The notes below the pieces were generated by a model, which saw only the letters and a program-made list of their open reading frames with translations, searched no databases and was not told the DNA's origin. A DNA stretch of 64,000 bases, from NCBI GenBank assembly GCA_019358945.1, contig JAHHIE010000014.1:1-64000 (forward strand), given 5' to 3'. Positions 18,484 to 27,120 of this stretch are shown in pieces. Made by a program: the position numbers and the translations under genes. The number at the start of each line of letters is the position of its first letter. Within the stretch, counting starts at the first letter, position 1. This stretch comes from Stenomitos rutilans HA7619-LM2 (GTDB lineage: Bacteria; Cyanobacteriota; Cyanobacteriia; Leptolyngbyales; Leptolyngbyaceae).

Positions 18484-19533
18484 TTATAAGGAATGGGTGT
18501 AAAGCTGCATGACATCGGCGATCGCCATGCGGGACTGAGCACCTAACGTTAAGGGCGAGGTATGTCCCCGGTTGAGATGATCGGCAGCGGCGCAAGCAAT
18601 CATAGCGGCATTATCGGTACAAAATTGCAGGGGAGGAAAAAGAACGCGCAGGTTGTATGGCTGAGCGGCGGCTTTGAGATGTTGCCGTAAGCCGCTGTTG
18701 GCAGCAACCCCACCACCAACGACGATCGTATTCAGTCCATAATCGAGGGCACAGGCGATCGTACGTTTGGTTAAGGCTTTGGCAACGGTCTCCTGAAAGC
18801 TAGCAGCAATGTCGTCTACAGGGAGCAATTCAGTTTCCTGTTCGAGCTTTTGGGTGAGCCTGAGTACGGCTGTTTTTAAGCCGCTAAAACTGGAATCGTA
18901 GCGATGAAAGCCGCCTGTCGGTAATGAGACTTGTCCTTCTGGTAACGGAAAGGCTTTGGGGTTGCCTTGTTGAGCGAGGCGATCGATCACGGGGCCACCG
19001 GGATAGCCCAGGTTCATTAATCGTGCCACTTTATCAAAGGCTTCGCCGACAGCATCATCGCGGGTTTGTCCTAACGTTTCGTAGTAACCACAATCTTTGA
19101 CGTAAATCAGGCTTGTGTGACCACCGGAGACGAGTAAACACAGAAAAGGGGGCTGTAAATCACTTGCAGTTAAGTAAGAAGCGTAGATGTGTCCTTCGAG
19201 GTGATGCACGCCAATGAGCGGCTTTTGGTGCAGCAGTGCTAGCGTTTTAGCGGTGGTTAGCCCGACGAGCAAGGCACCCACCAAACCGGGCGTGCAGGTA
19301 GCGGCAATCCCATCAACGCCAGCCCAATCGAGGGCAGCATCTTGAAGCGCTTGGTCGATCGCGGCATTAACAATTTCCACATGCTGTCGCGATGCCACTT
19401 CAGGCACGATGCCACCATAGGGCTGATGAACTGCAATCTGAGACGAAACAACACTACTTAAAACTTCACGATCGTTGACGATCGCCACGGCTGTTTCGTC
19501 ACAACTTGTTTCAATCGCCAAAACCGTCACCAT
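18484..19533 (-). CDS. tsaD: tRNA N6-adenosine threonylcarbamoyltransferase TsaD
   Basis: It transfers the threonylcarbamoyl group from threonylcarbamoyl-AMP to adenosine 37 of tRNAs that read ANN codons, working with TsaB and TsaE in the cytosol. The 349-residue length is standard. The start [19 protein letters not shown] contains the ASKHA nucleotide-binding motif. The metal-binding histidines lie in [12 protein letters not shown] (residues about 109-120). [11 protein letters not shown] and [11 protein letters not shown] are also conserved. It lies about 320 bp upstream of htpG on the same strand, across a repeat-rich gap, and is probably transcribed separately. ATG at 19533 is the normal family start. 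Confidence 0.97.
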   Translation of the reverse strand: MVTVLAIETSCDETAVAIVNDREVLSSVVSSQIAVHQPYGGIVPEVASRQHVEIVNAAIDQALQDAALDWAGVDGIAATCTPGLVGALLVGLTTAKTLALLHQKPLIGVHHLEGHIYASYLTASDLQPPFLCLLVSGGHTSLIYVKDCGYYETLGQTRDDAVGEAFDKVARLMNLGYPGGPVIDRLAQQGNPKAFPLPEGQVSLPTGGFHRYDSSFSGLKTAVLRLTQKLEQETELLPVDDIAASFQETVAKALTKRTIACALDYGLNTIVVGGGVAANSGLRQHLKAAAQPYNLRVLFPPLQFCTDNAAMIACAAADHLNRGHTSPLTLGAQSRMAIADVMQLYTHSL

Positions 19534-19729
19534 TTGCTGGTACCTTTTTGAAGGTATAAACTGCCTCTTGTAGCTTAGACTGCATCAGGGGTCGCTTCAA
19601 ACGGCACGATGCTATCTCTAGTAAACCGACCGTTGCAAGACCTCTAACCTGTTTGACCAAGCGGTTTGTGCGAAAAGATTTGTGTTTTGTTTTGTGCGTT
19701 TTGTAATTTTAAAGAAGGGAAACAATTCC

Positions 19730-20215
19730 ATGCAACGGTTGTTTGCTCTAGTGCTCGTCGTAATGCTCTGGTTCGGGTTTGTCTCCATCCCGCCAGCTCA
19801 GGCTTCTAACCTAACACCTTGTAAAGATTCTGCTGCGTTTGCCCAGCGAGCGAAGGATTCAGTCAGTGCGACCGCAAAACAGCGGTTCGACTTTTACGCT
19901 AATTCTGGCGTTCTGTGTGGCGAAGAAGGACTACCTCACCTAGTGGTTGATCCAACCGCCGCTCATGCAGGTGAATTCGCTATTCCAAGTATTCTTTTCC
20001 TCTACATTGCTGGCTGGATTGGTTGGGTCGGTCGTGCTTACCTCCAAGCAGTCAAGAAAGGCTCGTCTCCTGAACAAGATGAAATTATCATCAACGTTCC
20101 ACTGGCGCTGAAATATGCGCTCTCTGGTTTTGCTTGGCCTTTGGCAGCAATCAAGGAGTTTACGACGGGTGAACTGACCGCGAAAGATGACGAAATTCCC
20201 GTTTCTGTTCGCTAG
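19730..20215 (+). CDS. psaF: Photosystem I reaction centre subunit III (PsaF)
   Basis: PsaF is a thylakoid membrane subunit of photosystem I that faces the lumen near the plastocyanin/cytochrome c6 docking side. The 161-residue precursor has a signal peptide ending in PPAQA (residues 21-25). The mature protein starts near SNLTPCKDS, and two cysteines (about 31 and 61) can form the usual disulphide. The membrane helix is around [21 protein letters not shown]. The frame is open 16 codons upstream, but ATG at 19730 has AAGAAGGGAA before it and gives the signal peptide, so it is preferred. psaJ follows 150 bp later. Confidence 0.97.
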   Translation: MQRLFALVLVVMLWFGFVSIPPAQASNLTPCKDSAAFAQRAKDSVSATAKQRFDFYANSGVLCGEEGLPHLVVDPTAAHAGEFAIPSILFLYIAGWIGWVGRAYLQAVKKGSSPEQDEIIINVPLALKYALSGFAWPLAAIKEFTTGELTAKDDEIPVSVR

Positions 20216-20365
20216 TTTAGCCTCTCTGTTTGGACATGAAAAGGGAGTGACGCATTCGGTAACCGTTCGATCGGTGCAATTTGCGTCCTTCACCTCATCG
20301 CCAATGTTCGCAGCGAAGTGGTCGTAAATTGAGAGTCGAATTTTCAGTCTTCAGGAGAACACTTT

Positions 20366-20494
20366 ATGCAGTATTTCATCAAGTATCTTTCAACCGCTCC
20401 TGTGATCCTGACCGCATGGTTGGTGATTACCGCAGGCATTCTCATTGAGTTCAATCGCTTCTTCCCAGACTTATTGTTCCACCCGATGCCATAA
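20366..20494 (+). CDS. psaJ: Photosystem I subunit IX (PsaJ)
   Basis: The 42-residue protein has one membrane helix (about residues 8-29) and the family signature [20 protein letters not shown] with [18 protein letters not shown] at the end. PsaJ sits beside PsaF at the edge of photosystem I and stabilises it. The start ATG at 20366 follows a CAGGAG ribosome binding site. It lies directly after psaF, as in most cyanobacteria, and is followed by a strong terminator. Confidence 0.97.
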   Translation: MQYFIKYLSTAPVILTAWLVITAGILIEFNRFFPDLLFHPMP

Positions 20495-20540
20495 GCAGTC
20501 TATGGAACGATCGTGCATGGATCTAAAGTCTATGTCGATC

Positions 20541-20582
20541 AAAACAGAGGGTGCGATCGCCGACGATCGCACCCTCTGTTTT
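20541..20582 (+). terminator. Intrinsic terminator of psaF-psaJ
   Basis: A 19-bp perfect stem (20541-20559 with 20564-20582), loop CCGA, whose arms end in AAAA and TTTT. It lies 46 bp after the psaJ stop. HIP1-like GCGATCG is embedded in the stem. Confidence 0.85.
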
Positions 20583-20737
20583 AGGCGTAACCAGAAGCTA
20601 GCTGCTCGAAAAACAAATGCATGCAGCACAACACACCGGGATGATACTTCGGTCTAAAATTTGGAGTAGTAATCTTTGAGTGAGCAACACCTGACTTTGA
20701 TAGGATCGTTGCGATCGCTAGGGGAGTGAGAAGACTG

Positions 20738-21289
20738 ATGACAACCCGTAAGCCTGAGCAGCAGGCAAGCAGTAGCAAGCCAACACCATTGAGTCAACGG
20801 GCGGCGATCGCACCCAAAAGTGCCGTCATACCCTCTTTAGCACCCCAATTTGCTTATGCTGCTGGCGATCCACAGGAGGGCAATCTGGCAACACCTATCA
20901 ATAGTTCCAGGCTCACCCGGTGGTTCATCAATCAGCTCCCTGCCTATCGTTCAGGAGTATCTCCGTTTCAACGAGGGCTACAGATTGGCCTTTCACACGG
21001 GTTTTGGCTTTTAGGGCCGTTCGTGGCATTGGGGCCTTTGCGCGATACAGGGTTAGCAATCTTTGCAGGGCTGCTTTCGACGATTGGGGTAATTATCATT
21101 GCAGTGCTAGCGCTCTCGGTTTATGCCGAAAGTTCGCCTCCACCCCCGATCGCAACACTCACGACACCCCAGCCGCCTTCTGAGTTGGGTAAGCCTCAAG
21201 GCTGGCAGGAACTTGCTCACGGTTTTCTATTTGGTGGCCTTAGTGGGGCTGTTTTTGCTGCCGTCTTACTGCTGGTTTACAGACTATAA
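20738..21289 (+). CDS. psaL: Photosystem I reaction centre subunit XI (PsaL), extended form
   Basis: PsaL links photosystem I monomers into trimers or tetramers in the thylakoid membrane. The family core begins AGDPQEGNLATPINSS at about residue 47, followed by three membrane helices. Two features are unusual. About 45 residues precede the core, with no alternative start codon in between. A proline-rich insert (SPPPPIATLTTPQPPSELGK, about 133-152) lies between helices 2 and 3. ATG at 20738 has AGGGGAGTGAG before it. The gene follows psaF-psaJ instead of pairing with psaI. This order, with a loop insert, has been linked to tetrameric photosystem I in Chroococcidiopsis-like cyanobacteria. Confidence 0.93.
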   Translation: MTTRKPEQQASSSKPTPLSQRAAIAPKSAVIPSLAPQFAYAAGDPQEGNLATPINSSRLTRWFINQLPAYRSGVSPFQRGLQIGLSHGFWLLGPFVALGPLRDTGLAIFAGLLSTIGVIIIAVLALSVYAESSPPPPIATLTTPQPPSELGKPQGWQELAHGFLFGGLSGAVFAAVLLLVYRL

Positions 21290-21317
21290 GCCTGAGAGTG
21301 AGCCAATAATTACGCAG

Positions 21318-21394
21318 TTTGACCAAAACCTCGGAGGTTTAAGCCACTACGTGAGTCCCGCTGCCGATGCTTGGTAAAACTTCCGAGGTTTGCG
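21318..21394. repeat. Hairpin repeat family 1, copy A (psaL/gmk 3' ends)
   Basis: It starts TTTGACCAAAACCTCGGAGG and ends AACTTCCGAGGTTTGCG. The outer arms pair almost perfectly, and each arm also forms a small self-hairpin. It sits between the convergent ends of psaL and gmk and could terminate both. Related copies lie at 39123-39201 and, inverted, at 54229-54297. Confidence 0.8.
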
Positions 21395-21409
21395 ATCAAG
21401 TCGATCGAG

Positions 21410-21979
21410 CTAGCAGGCGGCTGTAGCAAATAATGTTTCCTCAATGCGATCGAGCGCTTTAGCAAAATCATCGTTGACTATGCAAATATCAAACTCATCA
21501 GCGGCTTCAATCTCAGTCCGGGCGCTTTGAAGGCGACGAGCGATCGCGTCCTCACTATCTTGCGCTCGACTCCGAATGCGGTATTCCAACTCTAGCAAAG
21601 ATGGCGGCAGGATAAAGATTTGCCGCGCATCAGGAAAGGTTTTGCGGATTTGGCGTGCGCCTTGCAGTTCAATTTCTAAAATGACCCGCCTACCATCACG
21701 AATTTGTTCTTCAACGGCGTGGCGAGGGGTGCCGTAGAGATTGCCCGCAAACTCTGCCCATTCCAGCAACTCACCATTGCTAGCCATCCGCTCAAACGCG
21801 GTACGGGTGACAAAGTAGTAATTTTTGCCATCGATTTCGCCAGGACGAGGCGATCGCGTGGTCACTGACACGGAAAGATACAAATCTGGATGACGCTGAA
21901 TGAGCGATCGCAGGAGCGTACCCTTGCCAACTCCACTGGGTCCTGTCAACACAATCAATGCGCCCATATAGCTTTCCAT
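21410..21979 (-). CDS. gmk: Guanylate kinase
   Basis: It phosphorylates GMP to GDP with ATP in the cytosol, feeding GTP and dGTP synthesis. The 189-residue length fits. The P-loop is GPSGVGKGT, and the GMP-binding region contains [18 protein letters not shown]. The frame opens at 22009, but ATG at 21979 ([16 protein letters not shown]) or 21967 (MGALIVL) are the likely starts; GAGAG precedes the first. It lies downstream of remA on the same strand, a pairing conserved in cyanobacteria and Firmicutes. Confidence 0.95.
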   Translation of the reverse strand: MESYMGALIVLTGPSGVGKGTLLRSLIQRHPDLYLSVSVTTRSPRPGEIDGKNYYFVTRTAFERMASNGELLEWAEFAGNLYGTPRHAVEEQIRDGRRVILEIELQGARQIRKTFPDARQIFILPPSLLELEYRIRSRAQDSEDAIARRLQSARTEIEAADEFDICIVNDDFAKALDRIEETLFATAAC

Positions 21980-22192
21980 ACTCTCAGTGACAATAAACGT
22001 CAGTAGCAATGATGACCATCAACCGCTAAGTTAATAATTCTTTATTTTCAACTACAGATCATATTCTGGCAACACATCCGTAAAGTTTTAAATACTGGTC
22101 ACAAAGGCGAGCCGTCTTTGAGCATTGAGAAAGGCTACTGGGCAGATGCCTAATAAAACGGTGGTCTAGCTTCAGACCCCTGTGCTTGTGAC

Positions 22193-22453
22193 TTATTCAC
22201 TATGAGTGTCTTTACTTACAATGAATCGATTGGCGACCGTCTCTGGTTGAATGGCTGACAGAATAACATGCCCAGAGTCTGTGATGATCACGGCTCGTGT
22301 TCGACGACCATAGGTGGCATCAATCAACTGCTTGCTGTCGCGCGCGTCACTGATGATACGCTTGATGGGTGCGGATTCTGGGCTTACGATGGCAATTACC
22401 CTGCTTGCAGAGACGATATTGCCAAACCCGATATTGATGAGCTTAATGTCCAT
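22193..22453 (-). CDS. RemA-like regulator (DUF370)
   Basis: The 86-residue protein matches DUF370, whose Bacillus member RemA is a DNA-binding activator of matrix genes. It starts [20 protein letters not shown] and includes [14 protein letters not shown] and [18 protein letters not shown], which are strongly conserved. Thirteen upstream codons are open, but ATG at 22453 matches the family start. It is followed by gmk about 210 bp later on the same strand. Its role in cyanobacteria is not established; a role in extracellular matrix control would fit the polysaccharide genes nearby but is only a guess. Confidence 0.9.
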   Translation of the reverse strand: MDIKLINIGFGNIVSASRVIAIVSPESAPIKRIISDARDSKQLIDATYGRRTRAVIITDSGHVILSAIQPETVANRFIVSKDTHSE

Positions 22454-22610
22454 AAGGACTAAAGTCAGGGGTAGGAGGGCAAATGATCGCAACCTAGTCT
22501 TCTATCCTAGTTCACAAAAAAAGTGCGTCACCAGGTCAAATTGCTGAAAGTTGATTGGCTCGATCGCCTCCTTCCGTCAGGTTTACGTTCCCCCTTACAC
22601 CTCACCTCTC

Positions 22611-24359
22611 TTGCAACCCGTTGATTTTACTGCCCTCACTGCGATCGGCGCAGAACTGCGAGCCGCATGGTTGCCTGCCCGTTTAGAACAGGTTTACCAG
22701 CGCGATCGTCATACCGTGTATTTGGGCTTACGCACCTTCAAGCAACGTGCCTGGTTATTGCTTTCCTGGCATCCTCAGGCGGCACGGCTATGTATCAGCA
22801 GTGCTCCACCACGGACTCCCGATACCTTTACCTTTAGCCAGCAGTTGAAGCATCAGTTAGGCAACCTGGCTCTCGTGTCGATCGCGCCGATCGCACCGTG
22901 GGAACGTGTTCTTGATCTCCAATTTGCACAGCGTCCGGGAGAGCCAGCGCTATGGCATCTCTATGTCGAAGTGATGGGGAAGTACAGCAATGTGGTGCTG
23001 GCGAATCAGGATCACCAGATTGTAACCGCCGCCCATCAGGTCAGCGCTCAACAATCGAGCGTGCGCCCTATTCAAACAGGAGATCCCTACGAACTGCCCC
23101 CACCCCTGACCGATTCCACACCGACCTTGACTGAACCGTTCGATCGCTGGCAGGAGCGGGTGGGCCTCGTCCCTGGCCCTCTACGACGCACATTGCAGAA
23201 GACCTATCGAGGGCTGAGTTCGGCGCTGACCCTATCGCTGCTTCAGGCTGCAGAGCTTAGCCCAGAGCAATCTACCACCAGCCTCAGCGCCGACGATTGG
23301 CAACGGTTGTTCCAGCACTGGCAAGAGTGGCTGCAAGCGTTGACCAATGAGACCTTTCAACCCGGATGGACGACTGATGGCTACACGGTGCTGGGGTGGG
23401 GCATGACACAAACCGTCGATTGCGTCCAGTCCCTCATCGATCGTTACTACACTCAACAGCTAGAACAGCAAGCATTTGTTCAACTCCGTCACCAACTTAC
23501 GCAGAAACTCCACACCATTCTGGCAAAGCTGCGCGTGAAAGCAACTGTCTTTCAAACGCGGTTGGAGCAGTCGGATGGAGCCGATCGCTATCGTGAGCAA
23601 GCTGACCTGCTGATGGCGAATCTGCATCACTGGCAGTCCGGCATGACAACCATTACGTTACCCGACTTTACGACTGAGCAGCCTGTCACCATTCCCCTTA
23701 ACCCCGAAAAGAATGCCGTCCAAAATGCACAAGCGTTCTATAAGCACCATCAAAAGCTGAAGCGCGCCCGGAACGCGATCGCGCCGTTGCTGACAGACGT
23801 CAATGCCGAAATTCACTATTTAGAGCAAGTCGAAGCGGCGATCGTGGAACTGGATACTTACCAGATGGCTGAAGACCTGAACACTTTGGATGAAATTCGT
23901 GATGAGCTGATTCAACAGCAGTATTTGCATGACCCAGAGTACCGCAACGCGAACCTGACGCCAAAAGATACGCAAAGCCATCCCTACCGCTATACAACAC
24001 CCAATGGACTTGAGGTGCTTGTGGGGCGAAATAACCGTCAGAACGATCAACTCACGTTCCGAACGGCGGGAGACTACGACCTGTGGTTTCATACGCAGGA
24101 AATTCCCGGTAGCCACGTCTTGCTGCGCTTAAAGCCAGGGATGGTACCAGATGCGATCGATCTGCAGTGTGCGGCGAACCTGGCAGCATACTACAGCCGT
24201 GCGCGTCAAAGTGAGCAGGTGTCTGTTATCTACACGGAACCGAAGTATGTCTACAAACCCAAAGGTGCTAAGCCAGGGATGACCGTTTACAAACACGAGC
24301 GAACTCTCTGGGCACAGCCTCGTCTGGGAGAACACGGTAGGCAGCCAGGTAAGACGTGA
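22611..24359 (+). CDS. NFACT family protein (RqcH/Rqc2 homologue)
   Basis: In bacteria, RqcH binds stalled 50S subunits and adds alanine tails to unfinished proteins so that they are degraded. The protein has an NFACT-N domain (about residues 1-130), a coiled-coil middle and the NFACT-R domain at the end with DYDLWFHTQEIPGSHVLLRL. Length is about 582 residues. The frame opens at TTG 22551, but relatives begin MQPVDFTxL, which corresponds to TTG at 22611; I prefer that start although its ribosome binding site is poor. Older annotations call it fibronectin-binding protein A, which is probably misleading here. Confidence 0.9.
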   Translation: MQPVDFTALTAIGAELRAAWLPARLEQVYQRDRHTVYLGLRTFKQRAWLLLSWHPQAARLCISSAPPRTPDTFTFSQQLKHQLGNLALVSIAPIAPWERVLDLQFAQRPGEPALWHLYVEVMGKYSNVVLANQDHQIVTAAHQVSAQQSSVRPIQTGDPYELPPPLTDSTPTLTEPFDRWQERVGLVPGPLRRTLQKTYRGLSSALTLSLLQAAELSPEQSTTSLSADDWQRLFQHWQEWLQALTNETFQPGWTTDGYTVLGWGMTQTVDCVQSLIDRYYTQQLEQQAFVQLRHQLTQKLHTILAKLRVKATVFQTRLEQSDGADRYREQADLLMANLHHWQSGMTTITLPDFTTEQPVTIPLNPEKNAVQNAQAFYKHHQKLKRARNAIAPLLTDVNAEIHYLEQVEAAIVELDTYQMAEDLNTLDEIRDELIQQQYLHDPEYRNANLTPKDTQSHPYRYTTPNGLEVLVGRNNRQNDQLTFRTAGDYDLWFHTQEIPGSHVLLRLKPGMVPDAIDLQCAANLAAYYSRARQSEQVSVIYTEPKYVYKPKGAKPGMTVYKHERTLWAQPRLGEHGRQPGKT

Positions 24360-24514
24360 GGAGTGAGGAGCGAAACGCCAAGAGAAGTTGTGCTTTGGAG
24401 CTTTGAGCCTTCCCCTCCCAGATGTAGAAGCTAACATTATCGATCACACCACCTTATGGAAGGTTTAAAGTCAGAAAACGTGAATTTTTATAAAAAAATG
24501 TTTGTGTATCTTGC
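24360..24514. other. Gene-free stretch before the candidate small RNA
   Basis: No gene is seen. The last 40 bases are A/T-rich (24480-24500) and probably belong to the promoter of the transcript described at 24527. Confidence 0.5.
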
Positions 24515-24520
24515 TACAAT
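24515..24520 (+). promoter_or_regulatory. -10 box (TACAAT) of candidate small RNA
   Basis: TACAAT is a good sigma-70 -10 box and predicts a start near 24527. No strong -35 box stands out; A/T-rich DNA upstream (24483-24500) could help. Confidence 0.45.
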
Positions 24521-24526
24521 GAAGCC

Positions 24527-24649
24527 GAAACGAGGGAATACTAAAAATTAGTAACCCGCTGTACGTTTGGGAACGCGCAGCTTGTTTCCTCCAATTCGAG
24601 AGAGCAACGTATTCGATTGTTGGACCAGCCCTTGCGCTGGTCTTTTTTT
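24527..24649 (+). ncRNA. Candidate small RNA with three stem-loops
   Basis: The roughly 123-nt interval has no good reading frame but has structure. TACTAA (24539-24544) pairs with TTAGTA (24548-24553). GGGAAC (24569-24574) pairs with GTTTCC (24584-24589). A final 7-bp stem is followed by seven T residues. A -10 box lies just upstream. The genes on both sides are more than 160 bp away. I cannot match it securely to 6S RNA, Yfr1 or Yfr2; Yfr2-like RNAs are worth testing. A leader of the downstream glycosyltransferase is less likely because the terminator lies about 250 bp before that gene. Confidence 0.55.
24623..24649 (+). terminator. Intrinsic terminator of the candidate small RNA
   Basis: GACCAGC (24623-24629) pairs with GCTGGTC (24636-24642), followed by TTTTTTT (24643-24649). 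A textbook Rho-independent terminator. Confidence 0.85.
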
Positions 24650-24900
24650 ATGGCACTAGAATCAGGCTGCTTCATAATCCCAAGTTGATTTTCAAATGCC
24701 CTACACGGCTGGTTTGAGCAATCAGAAGTCAGAAGGCGTTATAACTCTTGGCTGCTGACGCTTGGCTTCTAACTCCATGCCCAAGCCATCTGCCACCAGC
24801 ACTCATTAAAACGGTATAACCAGTGGCGATCGCCGCTGTAGTTTATAGTGACACCAGGCCAATAGAGTTCAGTCTTTAAACAGAGTGCAGGTGAGCGGCT

Positions 24901-26049
24901 GTGGCATTGAAGTATGCGCTGGTGCATGAATGGCTCACGCCACTAGCAACCGGTGGTTCCGAACTGGTTGTGCAGGAGATTCTTAAGGGTGTGGATGCCG
25001 ATGTCTATACACTCATTGACTTTGAATCGACGAACCCTGAGAGCTACCTCTTTAAACGCACGATCGGCACCACGTTTTTACAGCACTTTCCCTTCGCCCG
25101 TAAGGGTGTGCAGAAGTATTTACCCTTCTTGCCGCTGGCGATCGAGCAGCTTGATCTACGAGGCTACGATGTCATTCTTTCGTCCTCTCATGCCGTTGCT
25201 AAAGGCGTTTTAACCAGCGCGAATCAATTACACGTGTGCTATTGTCATGCACCCATGCGCTACGCGTGGGATATGACCTTTGACTATTTACGCAGCAGTA
25301 CTGCTGGCAGGGGCATGCAGGGATGGCTCACCCGGTATCTGCTCCACGGATTGCGCCAATGGGATGTACTGTCGGCAAATCGGGTCGATTATTTCATTGC
25401 CAACTCGCACCATACAGCGCGGCGGATCTGGCGTTGCTACCGCCGTCCTGCTGAGGTCATCTATCCACCTGTAAATACTGAGAGATTTGGCTTTCAGCCG
25501 CAAAAGCAGGATTTTTACGTGACCATTTCGCGCTTGGTAAGCTACAAAAAAATTTCGCTTATTGTCAAAGCGTTTAACCAGTTGGGCTACCCCTTAGTTG
25601 TGATTGGTGAAGGGCCAGAACTTAAGCAAATTCAGCAGCTTGCTCGATCGAATGTGCAGGTGCTGGGCTGGCAGGCCGATGCGGTTGTTGAGCAATATGT
25701 GGCGCAGGCAAAAGCGTTTGTTTACGCGGCTTTTGAGGATTTCGGCATTGCGCCTGTAGAGGCCCAAGCCTGTGGCACTCCCGTCATTGCCTATGGGCTT
25801 GGGGGAACTTTGGAGACGGTGCGGGATGTCAAACAATATGGTGAGACAGGTACAGGCTTGCTGTTTTATGAGCAGACGGAGTCGGCAATCGTAAATGCCG
25901 TACAAACGTTTGAAACGTATCAAAAAATACTAAACCCAGAAGTCATCCGATCGCACGCGCTCTCCTTTAGCCCTAGTGTTTTTCAAGAGCGTTATCAACG
26001 CTTTCTGGAACGCTGTTACAAGGAATTTCAGGAACGCATCTCACCTTAA
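24901..26049 (+). CDS. Glycosyltransferase family 4 protein
   Basis: The 382-residue enzyme has the GT-B fold of family 4 glycosyltransferases, which move a sugar from a nucleotide sugar to a growing polysaccharide. The N-terminal domain carries YALVHEWLTPLATGGSELVV. The C-terminal donor-binding domain has YVTISRLVSYKKISLIVKAF, VVIGEGPELKQIQQL and the EDFGIAPVEAQACGTPVIAY motif with the key glutamates. It has no membrane segment and acts at the inner face of the membrane. The start is GTG at 24901 with AGGTGAG upstream. The sugar-phosphate transferase gene follows 225 bp later, so both probably act in exopolysaccharide assembly. Confidence 0.92.
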   Translation: MALKYALVHEWLTPLATGGSELVVQEILKGVDADVYTLIDFESTNPESYLFKRTIGTTFLQHFPFARKGVQKYLPFLPLAIEQLDLRGYDVILSSSHAVAKGVLTSANQLHVCYCHAPMRYAWDMTFDYLRSSTAGRGMQGWLTRYLLHGLRQWDVLSANRVDYFIANSHHTARRIWRCYRRPAEVIYPPVNTERFGFQPQKQDFYVTISRLVSYKKISLIVKAFNQLGYPLVVIGEGPELKQIQQLARSNVQVLGWQADAVVEQYVAQAKAFVYAAFEDFGIAPVEAQACGTPVIAYGLGGTLETVRDVKQYGETGTGLLFYEQTESAIVNAVQTFETYQKILNPEVIRSHALSFSPSVFQERYQRFLERCYKEFQERISP

Positions 26050-26274
26050 AGCGAAACAACAAGCGGTAGAAAGCAGAAGCAAGCAAAACGCTTACAGGCT
26101 GGGCTGTCGCTATCTTATTTGATGCTTGATTGATGCTGCTCTTCAGTTTGTAATGCGATCGTCTATTTTTGCGATCGTGCCAGTTTTTCAACTGAATTAG
26201 CGGCAAAAACTATGTAGATAGGGTGAGTGGCTTTATGATGAGGAGTGTGTGGTGTGGATGTGTGAAGGAGTAAA

Positions 26275-26979
26275 ATGACTGCCGAAAGCCAATTAATCTC
26301 TGGCAAAACAATTCGTGCATTCTTAAAACGTGGGTTTGTGCCACTGTTTGAGTATGCCTTGGATGGAGCGTTTGCTAAACGGCTGTTTGATGTTGCATTT
26401 TCCCTGACGATTCTGATCGTGTTTGCCCCGGTTTACCTGCTGCTGATTGTTCTCATTGCGCTTAGCTCTCGTGGCCCCATCTTTTACATTCAAAAGCGCG
26501 TTGGCAGGAACTATAAACCTTTCGGCTGTATCAAATTCAGAACGATGGTGCGAAATGCCGATGAGGTACTGATGGAAATGATGGAAACCTCGCCAGGTTT
26601 GCGTCAGGAGTTCAAAAGCAATTTTAAGCTGCGTCGTGACCCCCGCATTACTCGTATCGGGCGCTTTTTGCGCATTACGAGTCTGGACGAATTTCCGCAG
26701 TTCCTGAACGTGCTGAAGGGCGACATGAGTGTAGTAGGTCCTCGTCCAGTAGTCACGGAAGAGCTGGAACGATACGGCAACGCTGCCGATCGGGTGTTCA
26801 GCATTCGACCAGGTATCACTGGATTGTGGCAAGTCTCAGGACGGAATGATATTCCGTATCCTAGACGGGTTCAGATCGATGTCTACTACGTCAATTTCCG
26901 CAGCTTTTTAATGGACTTGTGGATTGTCTCTAGAACGATCGGCGTCATTCTTTTCCCAAAAGACAATGGAGCCTACTGA
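26275..26979 (+). CDS. Sugar-phosphate transferase, undecaprenyl-phosphate type (WbaP/EpsL family)
   Basis: The 234-residue membrane enzyme starts polysaccharide repeat units by moving a sugar-phosphate from a nucleotide sugar onto undecaprenyl phosphate. One hydrophobic segment lies at about residues 40-62 after [10 protein letters not shown]. The catalytic block contains [10 protein letters not shown], the [20 protein letters not shown] run and GPRPVV. It is the short form, without the N-terminal multi-helix domain of WbaP. ATG at 26275 has GAAGGAG upstream. With the glycosyltransferase before it, it may feed the exopolysaccharide secreted with the hps system; that link is inference. Confidence 0.92.
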   Translation: MTAESQLISGKTIRAFLKRGFVPLFEYALDGAFAKRLFDVAFSLTILIVFAPVYLLLIVLIALSSRGPIFYIQKRVGRNYKPFGCIKFRTMVRNADEVLMEMMETSPGLRQEFKSNFKLRRDPRITRIGRFLRITSLDEFPQFLNVLKGDMSVVGPRPVVTEELERYGNAADRVFSIRPGITGLWQVSGRNDIPYPRRVQIDVYYVNFRSFLMDLWIVSRTIGVILFPKDNGAY

Positions 26980-27120
26980 TCATTGAGAGTCTGAATCACT
27001 AAGAGCCTAAAGGTATCTCAGTGCGTTGGCGTTGGCGATGATCTCGCTACCGCAAGCAACTTTGTGACTGTCAAACTTAAAGTAGAGGCACCATAGAGCT
27101 CATTAGTGAACGCTGTTTAA

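Noticed and set aside
24527-24649. Reading the small RNA candidate as a tRNA or tmRNA
   Set aside because: No cloverleaf and no CCA end; the terminator hairpin explains the 3' end.
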